Positions 1 through 5,688 of a stretch of DNA of 5,777 nucleotides are shown here, in pieces. Within the stretch, counting starts at the first letter, position 1; each line of letters opens with the position of its first letter. The DNA comes from Verrucomicrobiales bacterium (GTDB lineage Bacteria > Verrucomicrobiota > Verrucomicrobiia > Limisphaerales > UBA1100): positions 19,022 through 24,798 of the forward strand of contig PBPF01000077.1 in NCBI GenBank assembly GCA_002724615.1. The letters are read 5' to 3'. The position numbers and the translations under genes are program-made. Below the pieces are notes generated by a model. It was given only the letters and a program-made list of their open reading frames with translations. It did not search any database and was not told where the DNA came from.

Positions 1-616
1 AGATATATTCGCGCCCATCAGCGCCACCACGTGCGGCGTATTCCCACTGCGCCTCGGTAGGCAACTGTTTTTTCGCCCACTTGCAGTAAGCCACCGCGTC
101 ATGCCAGCAGATATGCACCACAGGATGTTGTTCTTTGCCCTTGATGTTTGAGGTCGGTCCCTGTGGGTGACGCCAGTTTGCACCCGGTACATAGCGCCAC
201 CACTGGAAATGCGTCTGGGGCGCTCGCAATTGATTTAACGGAATCAACTGTGCCGGAGGAGTGAAGACAATCGATCCTGGCTTGCGAAATTGCGGCAATG
301 TTCCCGGCGGAAACAATTCAGGTGCTTCCTCCGGTGTCCGTTCGGAATAAGTCTTATACTTGGTAGCCTTCACAAACGCGGCAAACTGCTCATTCGTCAC
401 TTCCGTCCGATCCATCCAGAACCCGTCCAGTGCCACCTCATGAACCGGTCGCTGGTCTTCCGAGTCACCAATGTTTGATCCCATCTTGAACTTGCCAGCT
501 GGAATCCAGACCATGCCCTCGATCAAAAACGGACGCTTAGACGCATCCGCTGCTATGAGACCGGCAGTCATCAGAAAGACCGAAGCCCAAAGAGATAGTT
601 TCACGTTTTTCTTCAT
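1..616 (-). CDS. Secreted formylglycine-generating enzyme (SUMF1/FGE-sulfatase) family protein, C-terminus outside window
   Basis: The first 205 residues are present; the rest lies beyond the left edge. Residues 1-23 form a signal peptide (basic MKKNVK, hydrophobic stretch, probable cleavage after A23 or A25; no lipobox Cys), so the protein is probably exported. The FGE-sulfatase domain starts near residue 34 with [13 protein letters not shown] (35-47), then [13 protein letters not shown] (66-78), [16 protein letters not shown] (139-154), [18 protein letters not shown] (164-181) and [14 protein letters not shown] (185-198). The [13 protein letters not shown] block resembles true SUMF1 enzymes more than generic family members. 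Family role: oxidation of a sulfatase Cys to formylglycine. The catalytic Cys pair lies near the C-terminus and cannot be checked here, so it could be a non-catalytic relative. The ATG at 616 has a GAGGA Shine-Dalgarno 9 nt upstream. The preceding minus-strand gene ends 49 bp away, so co-transcription is possible. Confidence 0.9.
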   Translation of the reverse strand, partial: MKKNVKLSLWASVFLMTAGLIAADASKRPFLIEGMVWIPAGKFKMGSNIGDSEDQRPVHEVALDGFWMDRTEVTNEQFAAFVKATKYKTYSERTPEEAPELFPPGTLPQFRKPGSIVFTPPAQLIPLNQLRAPQTHFQWWRYVPGANWRHPQGPTSNIKGKEQHPVVHICWHDAVAYCKWAKKQLPTEAQWEYAARGGADGREYI

Positions 617-665
617 TAGCGGGAATCCTCAGCGCAATGTACCGCAAACCTACGGTAAGGCCAAG

Positions 666-914
666 TCAATGTTTGTCATCGGCATCGCGCCGTGCGCGGT
701 GCTCGTCGAACCTTCGCTTCATCACAATATTAGCGCCAATTAGCCAAACCACCAGCACCACGAACCCCAACTGCATGAACAGTCGCTCGTGTTGCGGCCA
801 AGCCATGCCCAGCATCCATATAAATGTGATAGCCCCTCCAAGCCCGAGAAATCCAAGCAAATACCACGGCCATACATATTTACGTGGCGGATCGTTCTCG
901 GGCTCATTGGTCAT
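666..914 (-). CDS. Small two-helix membrane protein, unknown function
   Basis: This encodes 82 residues that I do not recognise as a named family. A short polar N-terminus (MTNEPENDPPRK) is followed by two hydrophobic helices, roughly residues 14-36 (WPWYLLGFLGLGG...) and 46-65 (FMQLGFVVLVVWLIGANIV). The tail is highly charged (KRRFDEHRARRDADDKH), and positive residues after helix 2 suggest both ends face the cytoplasm. The frame stays open much further upstream, but that part is antisense to rsmI. The ATG at 914 is chosen because the protein becomes membrane-like from there and because it leaves a 75 bp divergent gap to rsmI. No clear Shine-Dalgarno is visible. An in-frame TTG three codons upstream is an alternative start. 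It may share a transcript with the exported FGE-like gene. It could be a spurious reading frame, but the well-formed helices and charged tail favour a real gene. Confidence 0.65.
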   Translation of the reverse strand: MTNEPENDPPRKYVWPWYLLGFLGLGGAITFIWMLGMAWPQHERLFMQLGFVVLVVWLIGANIVMKRRFDEHRARRDADDKH

Positions 915-989
915 GCGCGTCAAGTTATGGCCCGGACGAAAAATGGCAAAACAAATCGCCCACTGCCCTGCCCTGTGCCAAGCTGCGGC

Positions 990-1712
990 ATGGCTGACAC
1001 GCCACTCCAACCCGGCACGCTTTACCTCGTTGCCACGCCCATTGGCAACCTCGAGGATATCACTCTGCGCGCTCTGCGAACCTTGCGCGAATGCAACGTG
1101 GTAGCCGCCGAGGACACCCGACGTGCCGGCCAGTTGCTGAAACATTTCGAAATCCAAAAGCCCCTCGTGAGCTGCCACAAATTCAATGAAGCCCGGAAAT
1201 CCAGCAGCCTGTGTCAACGATTGTCTAATGGGGAAACGGTGGCGCTGGTCTCCGATGCCGGCATGCCTGGCATCAGCGACCCCGGTCAAAGGTTGGTGCG
1301 TGCGGCACTGGCGGCGGGTGCACGCGTGGAGCCGGTTCCAGGCCCCTGTGCATTGGTCGCAGCTTTGGCGGCCAGCGGGCTGCCAACAGAGGAATTTCAC
1401 TTTGTCGGCTTTCCGCCCCGTAAAAGCGGCGCCCGACGACGACAACTGGAGATGCTAACAGAGATACCTGGAACGCTTGTGTTTTACGAATCGCCGCACC
1501 GCATAGGACGACTGCTGGCAGAACTGACTGCGCTTTGGCCAGAGTGCCCCGTGGTGCTATGCCGTGAGTTGACAAAGAAATTTGAAGAGCACCTGCACGG
1601 CACCGCAGCGGACTTGGCCGCCCGGTTCAAAGACCGAAAAGCCAAGGGCGAATTCGTTGTGCTCTGTGGCGAGCCGAGATCAGCGCTTGCCAAGACGAGT
1701 GGAGATGATTGA
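990..1712 (+). CDS. rsmI: 16S rRNA (cytidine(1402)-2'-O)-methyltransferase RsmI, short form
   Basis: This 240-residue cytoplasmic SAM-dependent enzyme 2'-O-methylates C1402 in the decoding centre of 16S rRNA. Family blocks appear in order: LYLVATPIGNLEDITLRAL (11-29), AAEDTRRAGQLL (39-50), the glycine-rich SAM-site block ALVSDAGMPGISDPG (85-99), PVPGPCALVAALAASGLP (115-132), FVGFPPRK (138-145), TLVFYESPHRI (162-172) and CRELTKKFEE (191-200). Together these cover the tetrapyrrole-methylase fold. It ends soon after KGEFVVLCG (219-227), so the C-terminal helical extension of about 50 residues seen in E. coli RsmI (286 residues) is missing. The start ATG at 990 is chosen because family homology begins right after it. 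The frame is open upstream, with another ATG at 927, but that sequence is unlike RsmI. No convincing Shine-Dalgarno is seen. The small RRM gene follows closely on the same strand, and the membrane-protein gene diverges upstream. Confidence 0.95.
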   Translation: MADTPLQPGTLYLVATPIGNLEDITLRALRTLRECNVVAAEDTRRAGQLLKHFEIQKPLVSCHKFNEARKSSSLCQRLSNGETVALVSDAGMPGISDPGQRLVRAALAAGARVEPVPGPCALVAALAASGLPTEEFHFVGFPPRKSGARRRQLEMLTEIPGTLVFYESPHRIGRLLAELTALWPECPVVLCRELTKKFEEHLHGTAADLAARFKDRKAKGEFVVLCGEPRSALAKTSGDD

Positions 1713-1733
1713 ATGCGCGCCGCCCTGCAATGA
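1713..1733 (+). other. Possible six-codon mini-ORF (MRAALQ) linking rsmI to the RRM gene
   Basis: The rsmI stop TGA (1710-1712) is followed immediately by ATG at 1713. That ATG has GGAG (1701-1704) 8 nt upstream, which is good Shine-Dalgarno spacing. The reading frame has six codons, and its TGA (1731-1733) overlaps the RRM start ATG (1730-1732) in an ATGA arrangement. The RRM start itself lacks a Shine-Dalgarno, so the mini-ORF could deliver ribosomes to it. The layout is directly visible; the role is inference, and chance is a real alternative. The GGAG could equally serve a TTG at 1709 that is in frame with the RRM gene. Confidence 0.3.
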
Positions 1734-1984
1734 GCAACCTGCTATACATCGGCAACATTCCGTATCGAGCCTCAGCGGAGGAGCTGGAGGCGCACTTTGC
1801 GTCGGCCGGCGGCGTGGTCAAGGTGGATCGGCTAACCGAACGTGATAAGGGCCGAAACCGAGGCTTCGCATTTATACAGATGGAATCGGAAGACTACGCG
1901 GCATGTGCGGTAAAGGAGTTGAACGGGGCAGAATTCCAAGGGCGCAATCTGCGGGTGGTCATCGCTCGGCCGGATGACGAATGA
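1730..1984 (+). CDS. Single-RRM RNA-binding protein (glycine-rich/cold-shock RRM type)
   Basis: This encodes 84 residues forming one RNA recognition motif and almost nothing else. RNP2 is LYIGNI at residues 5-10 and RNP1 is RGFAFIQM at 44-51, preceded by KGRN. The aromatic residues expected to stack on RNA bases are present at Y6, F46 and F48. The fold ends with GRNLRVVIARP (71-81). Many bacteria outside Proteobacteria carry such small RRM proteins, often thought to act as RNA chaperones, but the C-terminal glycine-rich tail of the plant/cyanobacterial type is absent. The ATG at 1730 gives the usual MSNLLYIGN start. A TTG at 1709 would add seven residues and overlap the rsmI stop. The gene follows rsmI by 17 bp, so both probably share a transcript concerned with RNA. 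The target RNA cannot be told from sequence. Confidence 0.9.
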   Translation: MSNLLYIGNIPYRASAEELEAHFASAGGVVKVDRLTERDKGRNRGFAFIQMESEDYAACAVKELNGAEFQGRNLRVVIARPDDE

Positions 1985-3361
1985 TCACAAGAATTTGCCG
2001 GGGTTCAGAATGCTTTTGGGATCGAGCGCTCTCTTGACGGCCCGGTGAGCCTTCCGGACAGCTGGCGGAGCAGCCAAGGTCCACCACGGTTTTTTCGCAA
2101 TACCAATCCCGTGCTCACCAGTGATGGCACCGCCAAGACGGAGGACGCCTTTAAACAAGTCATCCAGCGCGGCATTGCAGTGCTTCATAAAAGAAGGACG
2201 CGATTCATCCAACATGAGATTCACGTGAATGTTGCCGTCGCCGGCATGGCCAAAGCAGGCAACTGCAATGCCGTGTTTCTTTTGCAGTCTGGCGGCAAGA
2301 GCAAAGAGATTTTCCACCTGTCCACGGGGCACGACGACGTCCTGATTAATCTTGGTAAGACCGGTGTCGCGCAGGGAGTAGGAAAACTCACGGCGAACAG
2401 CCCAAACCCGTTCGCAGGCACGGTGCCCATTGGCTCGTTGGAGGAAAACGGGTTGCTCGCTGCGGATAATTCTGCCGAGCGCATCCATCTCGGTTCGGAC
2501 AGCGGCACGCTGACCGTCCAGTTCCACGATCAGGTGAGCGCGGCAGCCGTCGAACATTTTGGTGCCAGTACGTTTCCGGGCAGCGGCAAGAGTGAAATGG
2601 TCGGCCAACTCCACGGCGCAAGGAAGAAACCCCTTTGCAAACAGGTTACGAACGGCTCGCGTGGCGCGCCTCATGGTCTTAAAGCCGGCGGAATAGTTGG
2701 CGCGATACGGAGGCAGTGGAAGAAGTTTTATAGTGGCCTCGGTGACGACTCCCAGCAAGCCTTCGGAGCCCGTGAAAAGGCGGGCAAAATCGAAGCCTGT
2801 CTTGTTCTTGTGAACGCGCCCACCAAAGCGTGCGGTACTGCCATCAGCCAACACGGCCTCAAGGCCCAGAACATAATCGCGGGTGGTTCCATATTTTACG
2901 CTACGCGGACCACCGGCGTTGGTGGCAATGTTGCCACCAATGCTGCAGTCGGCCCGACTAGCGGGATCTGGCGGATAATAGAGACCCAGTGCCTCTGCAC
3001 GCTCCTGAAGATCGGCGGTGACGACACCGGGTTGTACAACGGCAACAAAGTCAGTGGCACTGATTTCTCGGATGCGGTTCATACGCGCCAGCGAAAGTGC
3101 GATGCCGCCACGGGCTGGAACGCAGCCACCCACATATCCAAAACCTGCACCTCGTGCGGTGACCGGGATGCAGTGGCGCGAGGCAAATTTGAGAATTTGA
3201 GAAACCACGGTGGTGGTACGCGGCAGAGCAACGGCATCGGGCATACTGGCGGCAAACCACTTGTCGCCAGAATGAGCGGCGCGGGCTTTCTCATCCAGCC
3301 GCAATACACCGCGAGGCAATCGGTGGGCCAAGGCGGCAAGTTGTCGGGATGAGTCAGCCAT
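1985..3361 (-). CDS. FAD-linked oxidase, GlcD family (glycolate/D-lactate dehydrogenase-like)
   Basis: This 458-residue flavoprotein belongs to the vanillyl-alcohol-oxidase/PCMH superfamily and probably oxidises a 2-hydroxyacid such as glycolate or D-lactate. The FAD-binding domain spans about 40-217: pyrophosphate loop RGAGFGYVGG (70-79), CSIGGNIATNAGGPRSVKYG (139-158) and FTGSEGLLGVVTEATIKLLP (196-215). The FAD-oxidase C domain follows, with FGHAGDGNIHVN (370-381), TGEHGIGIAKK (414-424) and the terminal LDPKSILNPGKF (446-457). Length is normal for a stand-alone GlcD; no GlcE or GlcF partner is in the window and no iron-sulfur motif is fused. The ATG at 3361 overlaps the DUF2007 gene by 8 bp. 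The frame extends further upstream through DUF2007, but homology starts after 3361. No Shine-Dalgarno is seen, so coupled translation is likely. The exact substrate is not determinable. Confidence 0.93.
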   Translation of the reverse strand: MADSSRQLAALAHRLPRGVLRLDEKARAAHSGDKWFAASMPDAVALPRTTTVVSQILKFASRHCIPVTARGAGFGYVGGCVPARGGIALSLARMNRIREISATDFVAVVQPGVVTADLQERAEALGLYYPPDPASRADCSIGGNIATNAGGPRSVKYGTTRDYVLGLEAVLADGSTARFGGRVHKNKTGFDFARLFTGSEGLLGVVTEATIKLLPLPPYRANYSAGFKTMRRATRAVRNLFAKGFLPCAVELADHFTLAAARKRTGTKMFDGCRAHLIVELDGQRAAVRTEMDALGRIIRSEQPVFLQRANGHRACERVWAVRREFSYSLRDTGLTKINQDVVVPRGQVENLFALAARLQKKHGIAVACFGHAGDGNIHVNLMLDESRPSFMKHCNAALDDLFKGVLRLGGAITGEHGIGIAKKPWWTLAAPPAVRKAHRAVKRALDPKSILNPGKFL

Positions 3362-3563
3362 GTTCGGCAAGTAACGTCCGGGCATCATCGGCCTGCGATG
3401 CCGGCACCTCGACACGAATACCACCGCCGGCACTGGTAAAGGGCGCGTTGAAGGCACTAAACTCGTGATTCACGGCGGCGAGAATATCAGCGGCGCGCAA
3501 CCGGGAACAAACCAAATGTGCCTCGGCTGGATCGCTGGTCTGGAAGACGACGGCAGGTTCCAT
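3354..3563 (-). CDS. DUF2007 family protein (putative signal-transducing domain)
   Basis: This 69-residue soluble protein fits the small DUF2007 domain (Pfam calls it putative prokaryotic signal transducing protein). The pattern is a first strand (VVFQTS, 5-10), the DPAEAHLVCSRLRAADI helix (11-27), a second strand with an Asn-His-Glu (NHEF, 32-35), a glycine-rich turn before a third strand (GGGIRVEVP, 47-55), and a final helix ending LLAEHG. Family members are thought to be small regulatory or ligand-sensing modules, but no biochemical role is established. The ATG at 3563 shares one base with the Mce stop (TGATG) and lacks a Shine-Dalgarno, indicating re-initiation. A TTG at 3566 is an alternative start. 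The 3' end overlaps the oxidase gene by 8 bp. Its place between a lipid-transport protein and an oxidase suggests a regulatory or accessory role, which is inference. Confidence 0.8.
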   Translation of the reverse strand: MEPAVVFQTSDPAEAHLVCSRLRAADILAAVNHEFSAFNAPFTSAGGGIRVEVPASQADDARTLLAEHG

Positions 3564-4942
3564 CAAGGACGGCGGAAAGGTTTGCCCACGCTGCCGCCCT
3601 GCAGCTTATTGGTGACGGGCACACGCTCGCCACGCCACCATAGGATGCCATGCTTGTTGATGTTGGAGGCAACGGTGCCAAATTCCCGGAGGGTGGTCTG
3701 CATGTTAGTCATCACGCCCATGAACTCGTTCTTCATCTTGTCATCACTGAACAGACTGCCGGCAAGGCCTTTGCCTTCCACAACGAGCTTCATGACGCTG
3801 TCAATCTTGGTGACGGCCGATTTCATATCTGCGCTTACGTCACGCAGGTTGGCGAGGGTTTCCTCAACATTTTTACGATTAGCAGAAAGGGTGGCTTTCA
3901 GTTCGGCAGAAGTATCCTTAAGGTTGCCAGTGAGGCCACGAACGTTCTCTAGTGTTTCACCAACAACGGGTTTATTCTCGGCCAGAAGTTTCTCTAACTG
4001 CTTTGCGGTGGTATCAAGCGTAACTGTTATGGCTTGGATATTGTCGATAGCCTTGATGATGCCCGGCTGGCTCGTGGCAATCATCTGCTCAAGGTTGCGA
4101 ACTGTCTTGTTAACCGACACAGTGGTCTGCTGAACATTTGCGACAATAGCGCCGAAGGTGGCGCTGTTGGTAGTCATGAATTGGTCAATGCGGCGGGTGG
4201 TGTCCTTGACGTCGCCAGCGATGGCAACAATGTCCTTTGAAGCAGTCTGCAACTCGGCGGTGATGGAACGAACGTTGCTGGAGATCGTCTGAATCTCGTT
4301 GATGGTACGGTTGAGTTTGGCAAAATTAGTCTCGCTCAGCAGCCCCTCGTTGATTGCGGTGACGGACTGTTGTAACTGCGCTACAAGGCCTTCCTTGCCA
4401 ACGACCTCCTGATTGATGCCGGCAACGGTGCGGCGCAAGTCTCCCACGAGGCCCCCAACCTCGCTGACAGTCTGGTTGGCCTCAGCGGCAAATTGCTCAA
4501 AGCGTTCTTCAAAACGGATGGCGGCCTCAAAAAAATCGAAAGGAGTATCAGCTTCCACCAGTGCATCGGCTGACAGTTTGTTGCCGCGACTGGGCGCGCC
4601 TGCTGTAACGGAGACGAACATATCACCCATGAATCCAACTGACTTGATGGTAAATTGATCGTTCTCATGCAACGGATAGTTCTCGTAGATACGTAGACCG
4701 ACCACCGCGCCAAGACCGTCGGAAGCAAGGTCAATGGATTTAACGAATCCAATCTCGACGCCAGCCATCATCACCTTGGCATCAGGCACGAGTGTGCCTG
4801 CGCTCGAGATCTCCATCTTGATAGGGTAAGTTTTCTCGAGGCCAAGCTTGGTTTCGCTGAAACGAATGGACAAGGCCGCTGCCAAAGCAAGGCACACAAA
4901 CATGAACAGGCCCACCTTCAGCTCCAGGCGACCGGCGCTCAT
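3563..4942 (-). CDS. Mce/MlaD family lipid-transport protein with long repeat-containing helical domain
   Basis: This 459-residue protein is the periplasm-facing substrate-binding subunit of an MlaFED-like ABC transporter, expected to form a hexameric ring for phospholipid or other lipid transfer. An N-terminal membrane anchor spans about 10-26 (GLFMFVCLALAAALSI). The MCE domain covers about 38-116, with the typical GTLVPDAKVMMAGVEIGFV (49-67) and SVGFMGDMFVSV (101-112). Residues about 140-425 are Thr/Asn/Leu-rich, almost proline-free and predicted helical, carrying a 32-residue repeat at 200-231 and 253-380. The C-terminus has HGILWW (431-436) and a basic tail. E. coli MlaD has 183 residues, so the extra length suggests a helical barrel or needle, as in PqiB, or TGD2-like architecture. 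The ATG at 4942 overlaps the ATPase stop (ATGA) and has a near-perfect Shine-Dalgarno. Lipid specificity cannot be read from sequence. Confidence 0.93.
   Translation of the reverse strand: MSAGRLELKVGLFMFVCLALAAALSIRFSETKLGLEKTYPIKMEISSAGTLVPDAKVMMAGVEIGFVKSIDLASDGLGAVVGLRIYENYPLHENDQFTIKSVGFMGDMFVSVTAGAPSRGNKLSADALVEADTPFDFFEAAIRFEERFEQFAAEANQTVSEVGGLVGDLRRTVAGINQEVVGKEGLVAQLQQSVTAINEGLLSETNFAKLNRTINEIQTISSNVRSITAELQTASKDIVAIAGDVKDTTRRIDQFMTTNSATFGAIVANVQQTTVSVNKTVRNLEQMIATSQPGIIKAIDNIQAITVTLDTTAKQLEKLLAENKPVVGETLENVRGLTGNLKDTSAELKATLSANRKNVEETLANLRDVSADMKSAVTKIDSVMKLVVEGKGLAGSLFSDDKMKNEFMGVMTNMQTTLREFGTVASNINKHGILWWRGERVPVTNKLQGGSVGKPFRRP
3803..4345 (-). repeat. 32-residue (96-nt) protein repeat within the Mce helical domain
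   Basis: Reading from the Mce N-terminus, residues 253-284, 285-316, 317-348 and 349-380 align without gaps as four contiguous 32-residue units (4186-4091, 4090-3995, 3994-3899, 3898-3803). A fifth unit at 200-231 (4345-4250) is separated by 21 residues (232-252) that align to the last 21 positions of a unit; compare GDVKDTTRRI with GNLKDTSAEL. Conserved positions are hydrophobic at 18, 25 and 32, usually Asn or Asp at 16-17, and Leu, Met or Ala near position 3. The units are diverged at protein level, so this is an old internal duplication or a constrained coiled-coil periodicity rather than a recent DNA repeat. Alignment was done by eye. Confidence 0.7.
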
Positions 4943-5688
4943 GCGAATTCCACCTCCTTCAAGTCTGCCTCTCCTTTCACGAACCGGCTGACAACCGGAT
5001 CGTCTGAGTTGAAAACATTTTCGGCGGTATCGTCGAGATAAATCCGTCCACCATGAAGGAACAGGATACGGTCGCCCAGCCGACGGGCGGTGCGCATGTC
5101 ATGGGTGACTGCGATTGTCGTGGCGTGGAACTGGTCGTTAATGCGCATCATGAGTTGGTCAATGCTGTCGGCGACCATCGGGTCTAGGCCAGTGGTGGGC
5201 TCATCATACAGAATAATTTCCGGTCGATGGATGATTGCGCGCGCGAGGCCGACTCGCTTCTTCATCCCGCCAGACAACTCGGCCGGCATTTTCTCCTCAA
5301 TGCCGGAAAGCTCGATGAGCTTCAACATTGCGGCAACACGCTCGGCCACCTCTTCGGCTGTAAGGTCGCGCTGACCGCGCAGGGCAAAGGCGATATTCTG
5401 GGCGACCGTAAGGGAATCGAACAAGGCTGCTCCCTGAAAGAGCATCCCGTAGCGCCTCCGGATGCCGAGAAGTTGTCGCTCGGTCATGCAGGCGATGTCT
5501 TCGCCGTTGACCAGCAACTGCCCATCGTCGGGCTGGACGAGGCCGACGAGATGCTTGAGCAGTACACTTTTGCCCGCACCGCTACGGCCGATGATTGCCA
5601 CGGACTCGCCATTAGCAATGGAAAAGTTGACACCATCCAGCACCTGCTGATCGCCAAAACGTTTCCGGATATCGCGGGCCTCAATCAT
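4939..5688 (-). CDS. mlaF: ABC transporter ATP-binding protein, MlaF type
   Basis: This 249-residue cytoplasmic ATPase should power the MlaE-Mce lipid transporter. Its ABC motifs are complete: Walker A GRSGAGKS (34-41), Q-loop Gln85 in MLFQGAALF, signature LSGGMKKR (138-145), Walker B IILYDEP (158-164), D-loop TGLDP (166-170) and H-loop His196 in AVTHDM. The FQGAALFDSLTVAQNIAF block and the LSGGMKKRVGLARAI form are typical of the MlaF/Ttg2A/Mkl subfamily, and its neighbours support that. The ATG at 5688 is preferred: it shares a base with the permease stop (TGATG), has GGA 8 nt upstream, and gives the common MIEARD-like start. An ATG at 5697 would add three residues. Reading further upstream runs into the permease coding sequence in another frame. 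The stop overlaps the Mce start by 4 nt. Confidence 0.95.
   Translation of the reverse strand: MIEARDIRKRFGDQQVLDGVNFSIANGESVAIIGRSGAGKSVLLKHLVGLVQPDDGQLLVNGEDIACMTERQLLGIRRRYGMLFQGAALFDSLTVAQNIAFALRGQRDLTAEEVAERVAAMLKLIELSGIEEKMPAELSGGMKKRVGLARAIIHRPEIILYDEPTTGLDPMVADSIDQLMMRINDQFHATTIAVTHDMRTARRLGDRILFLHGGRIYLDDTAENVFNSDDPVVSRFVKGEADLKEVEFA
4951..4958 (-). promoter_or_regulatory. Strong Shine-Dalgarno for the Mce/mlaD-type gene
   Basis: On the minus strand the sequence reads AGGAGGTG here, matching the anti-Shine-Dalgarno over eight bases. The AGGAGG core ends 10 nt before the ATG at 4942. It lies inside the 3' end of the ATPase gene, in the codons for its LKEVEF tail. No other start in this operon has a comparable site, which supports the chosen start and suggests raised translation of the Mce subunit relative to the ATPase. 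Confidence 0.8.

Noticed and set aside
640..657. Inverted repeat TACCG/CGGTA with an 8-base loop between the FGE-like gene and the small membrane-protein gene.
   Set aside because: The stem is only 5 bp and no T-run follows on either strand, so it is not a credible terminator; chance is sufficient.
915..989. Possible minus-strand promoter in the divergent gap, with TTGCCA followed by a TAACTT/ATAACT-like element.
   Set aside because: The -10 match is poor or the spacing is short (about 15-16 bases), and the element would lie almost on the start codon. I cannot support a promoter call.
927..989. Earlier ATG (927) for rsmI, adding 21 residues.
   Set aside because: The added residues (MARTKNGKTNRPL...) do not resemble RsmI N-termini, while family similarity begins immediately after the ATG at 990.
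915..1445. Upstream extension of the small membrane-protein frame on the minus strand, to 259 residues in total.
   Set aside because: The extension lies opposite rsmI, is Cys/Arg/His-rich and has no domain-like pattern. The membrane-protein character begins only at the ATG at 914.
2045..3352. A 435-codon open frame on the plus strand, lying opposite the oxidase gene.
   Set aside because: The minus strand carries a full set of GlcD motifs across the same bases. The plus product is Gly/Thr/Ala-rich with no recognisable domain, so it is an antisense shadow of a GC-rich gene.
3465..4133. A 222-codon plus-strand open frame opposite the Mce gene.
   Set aside because: It is Ser/Leu/Arg-rich with no family motif, and the opposite strand encodes a clear Mce protein with matching operon overlaps.
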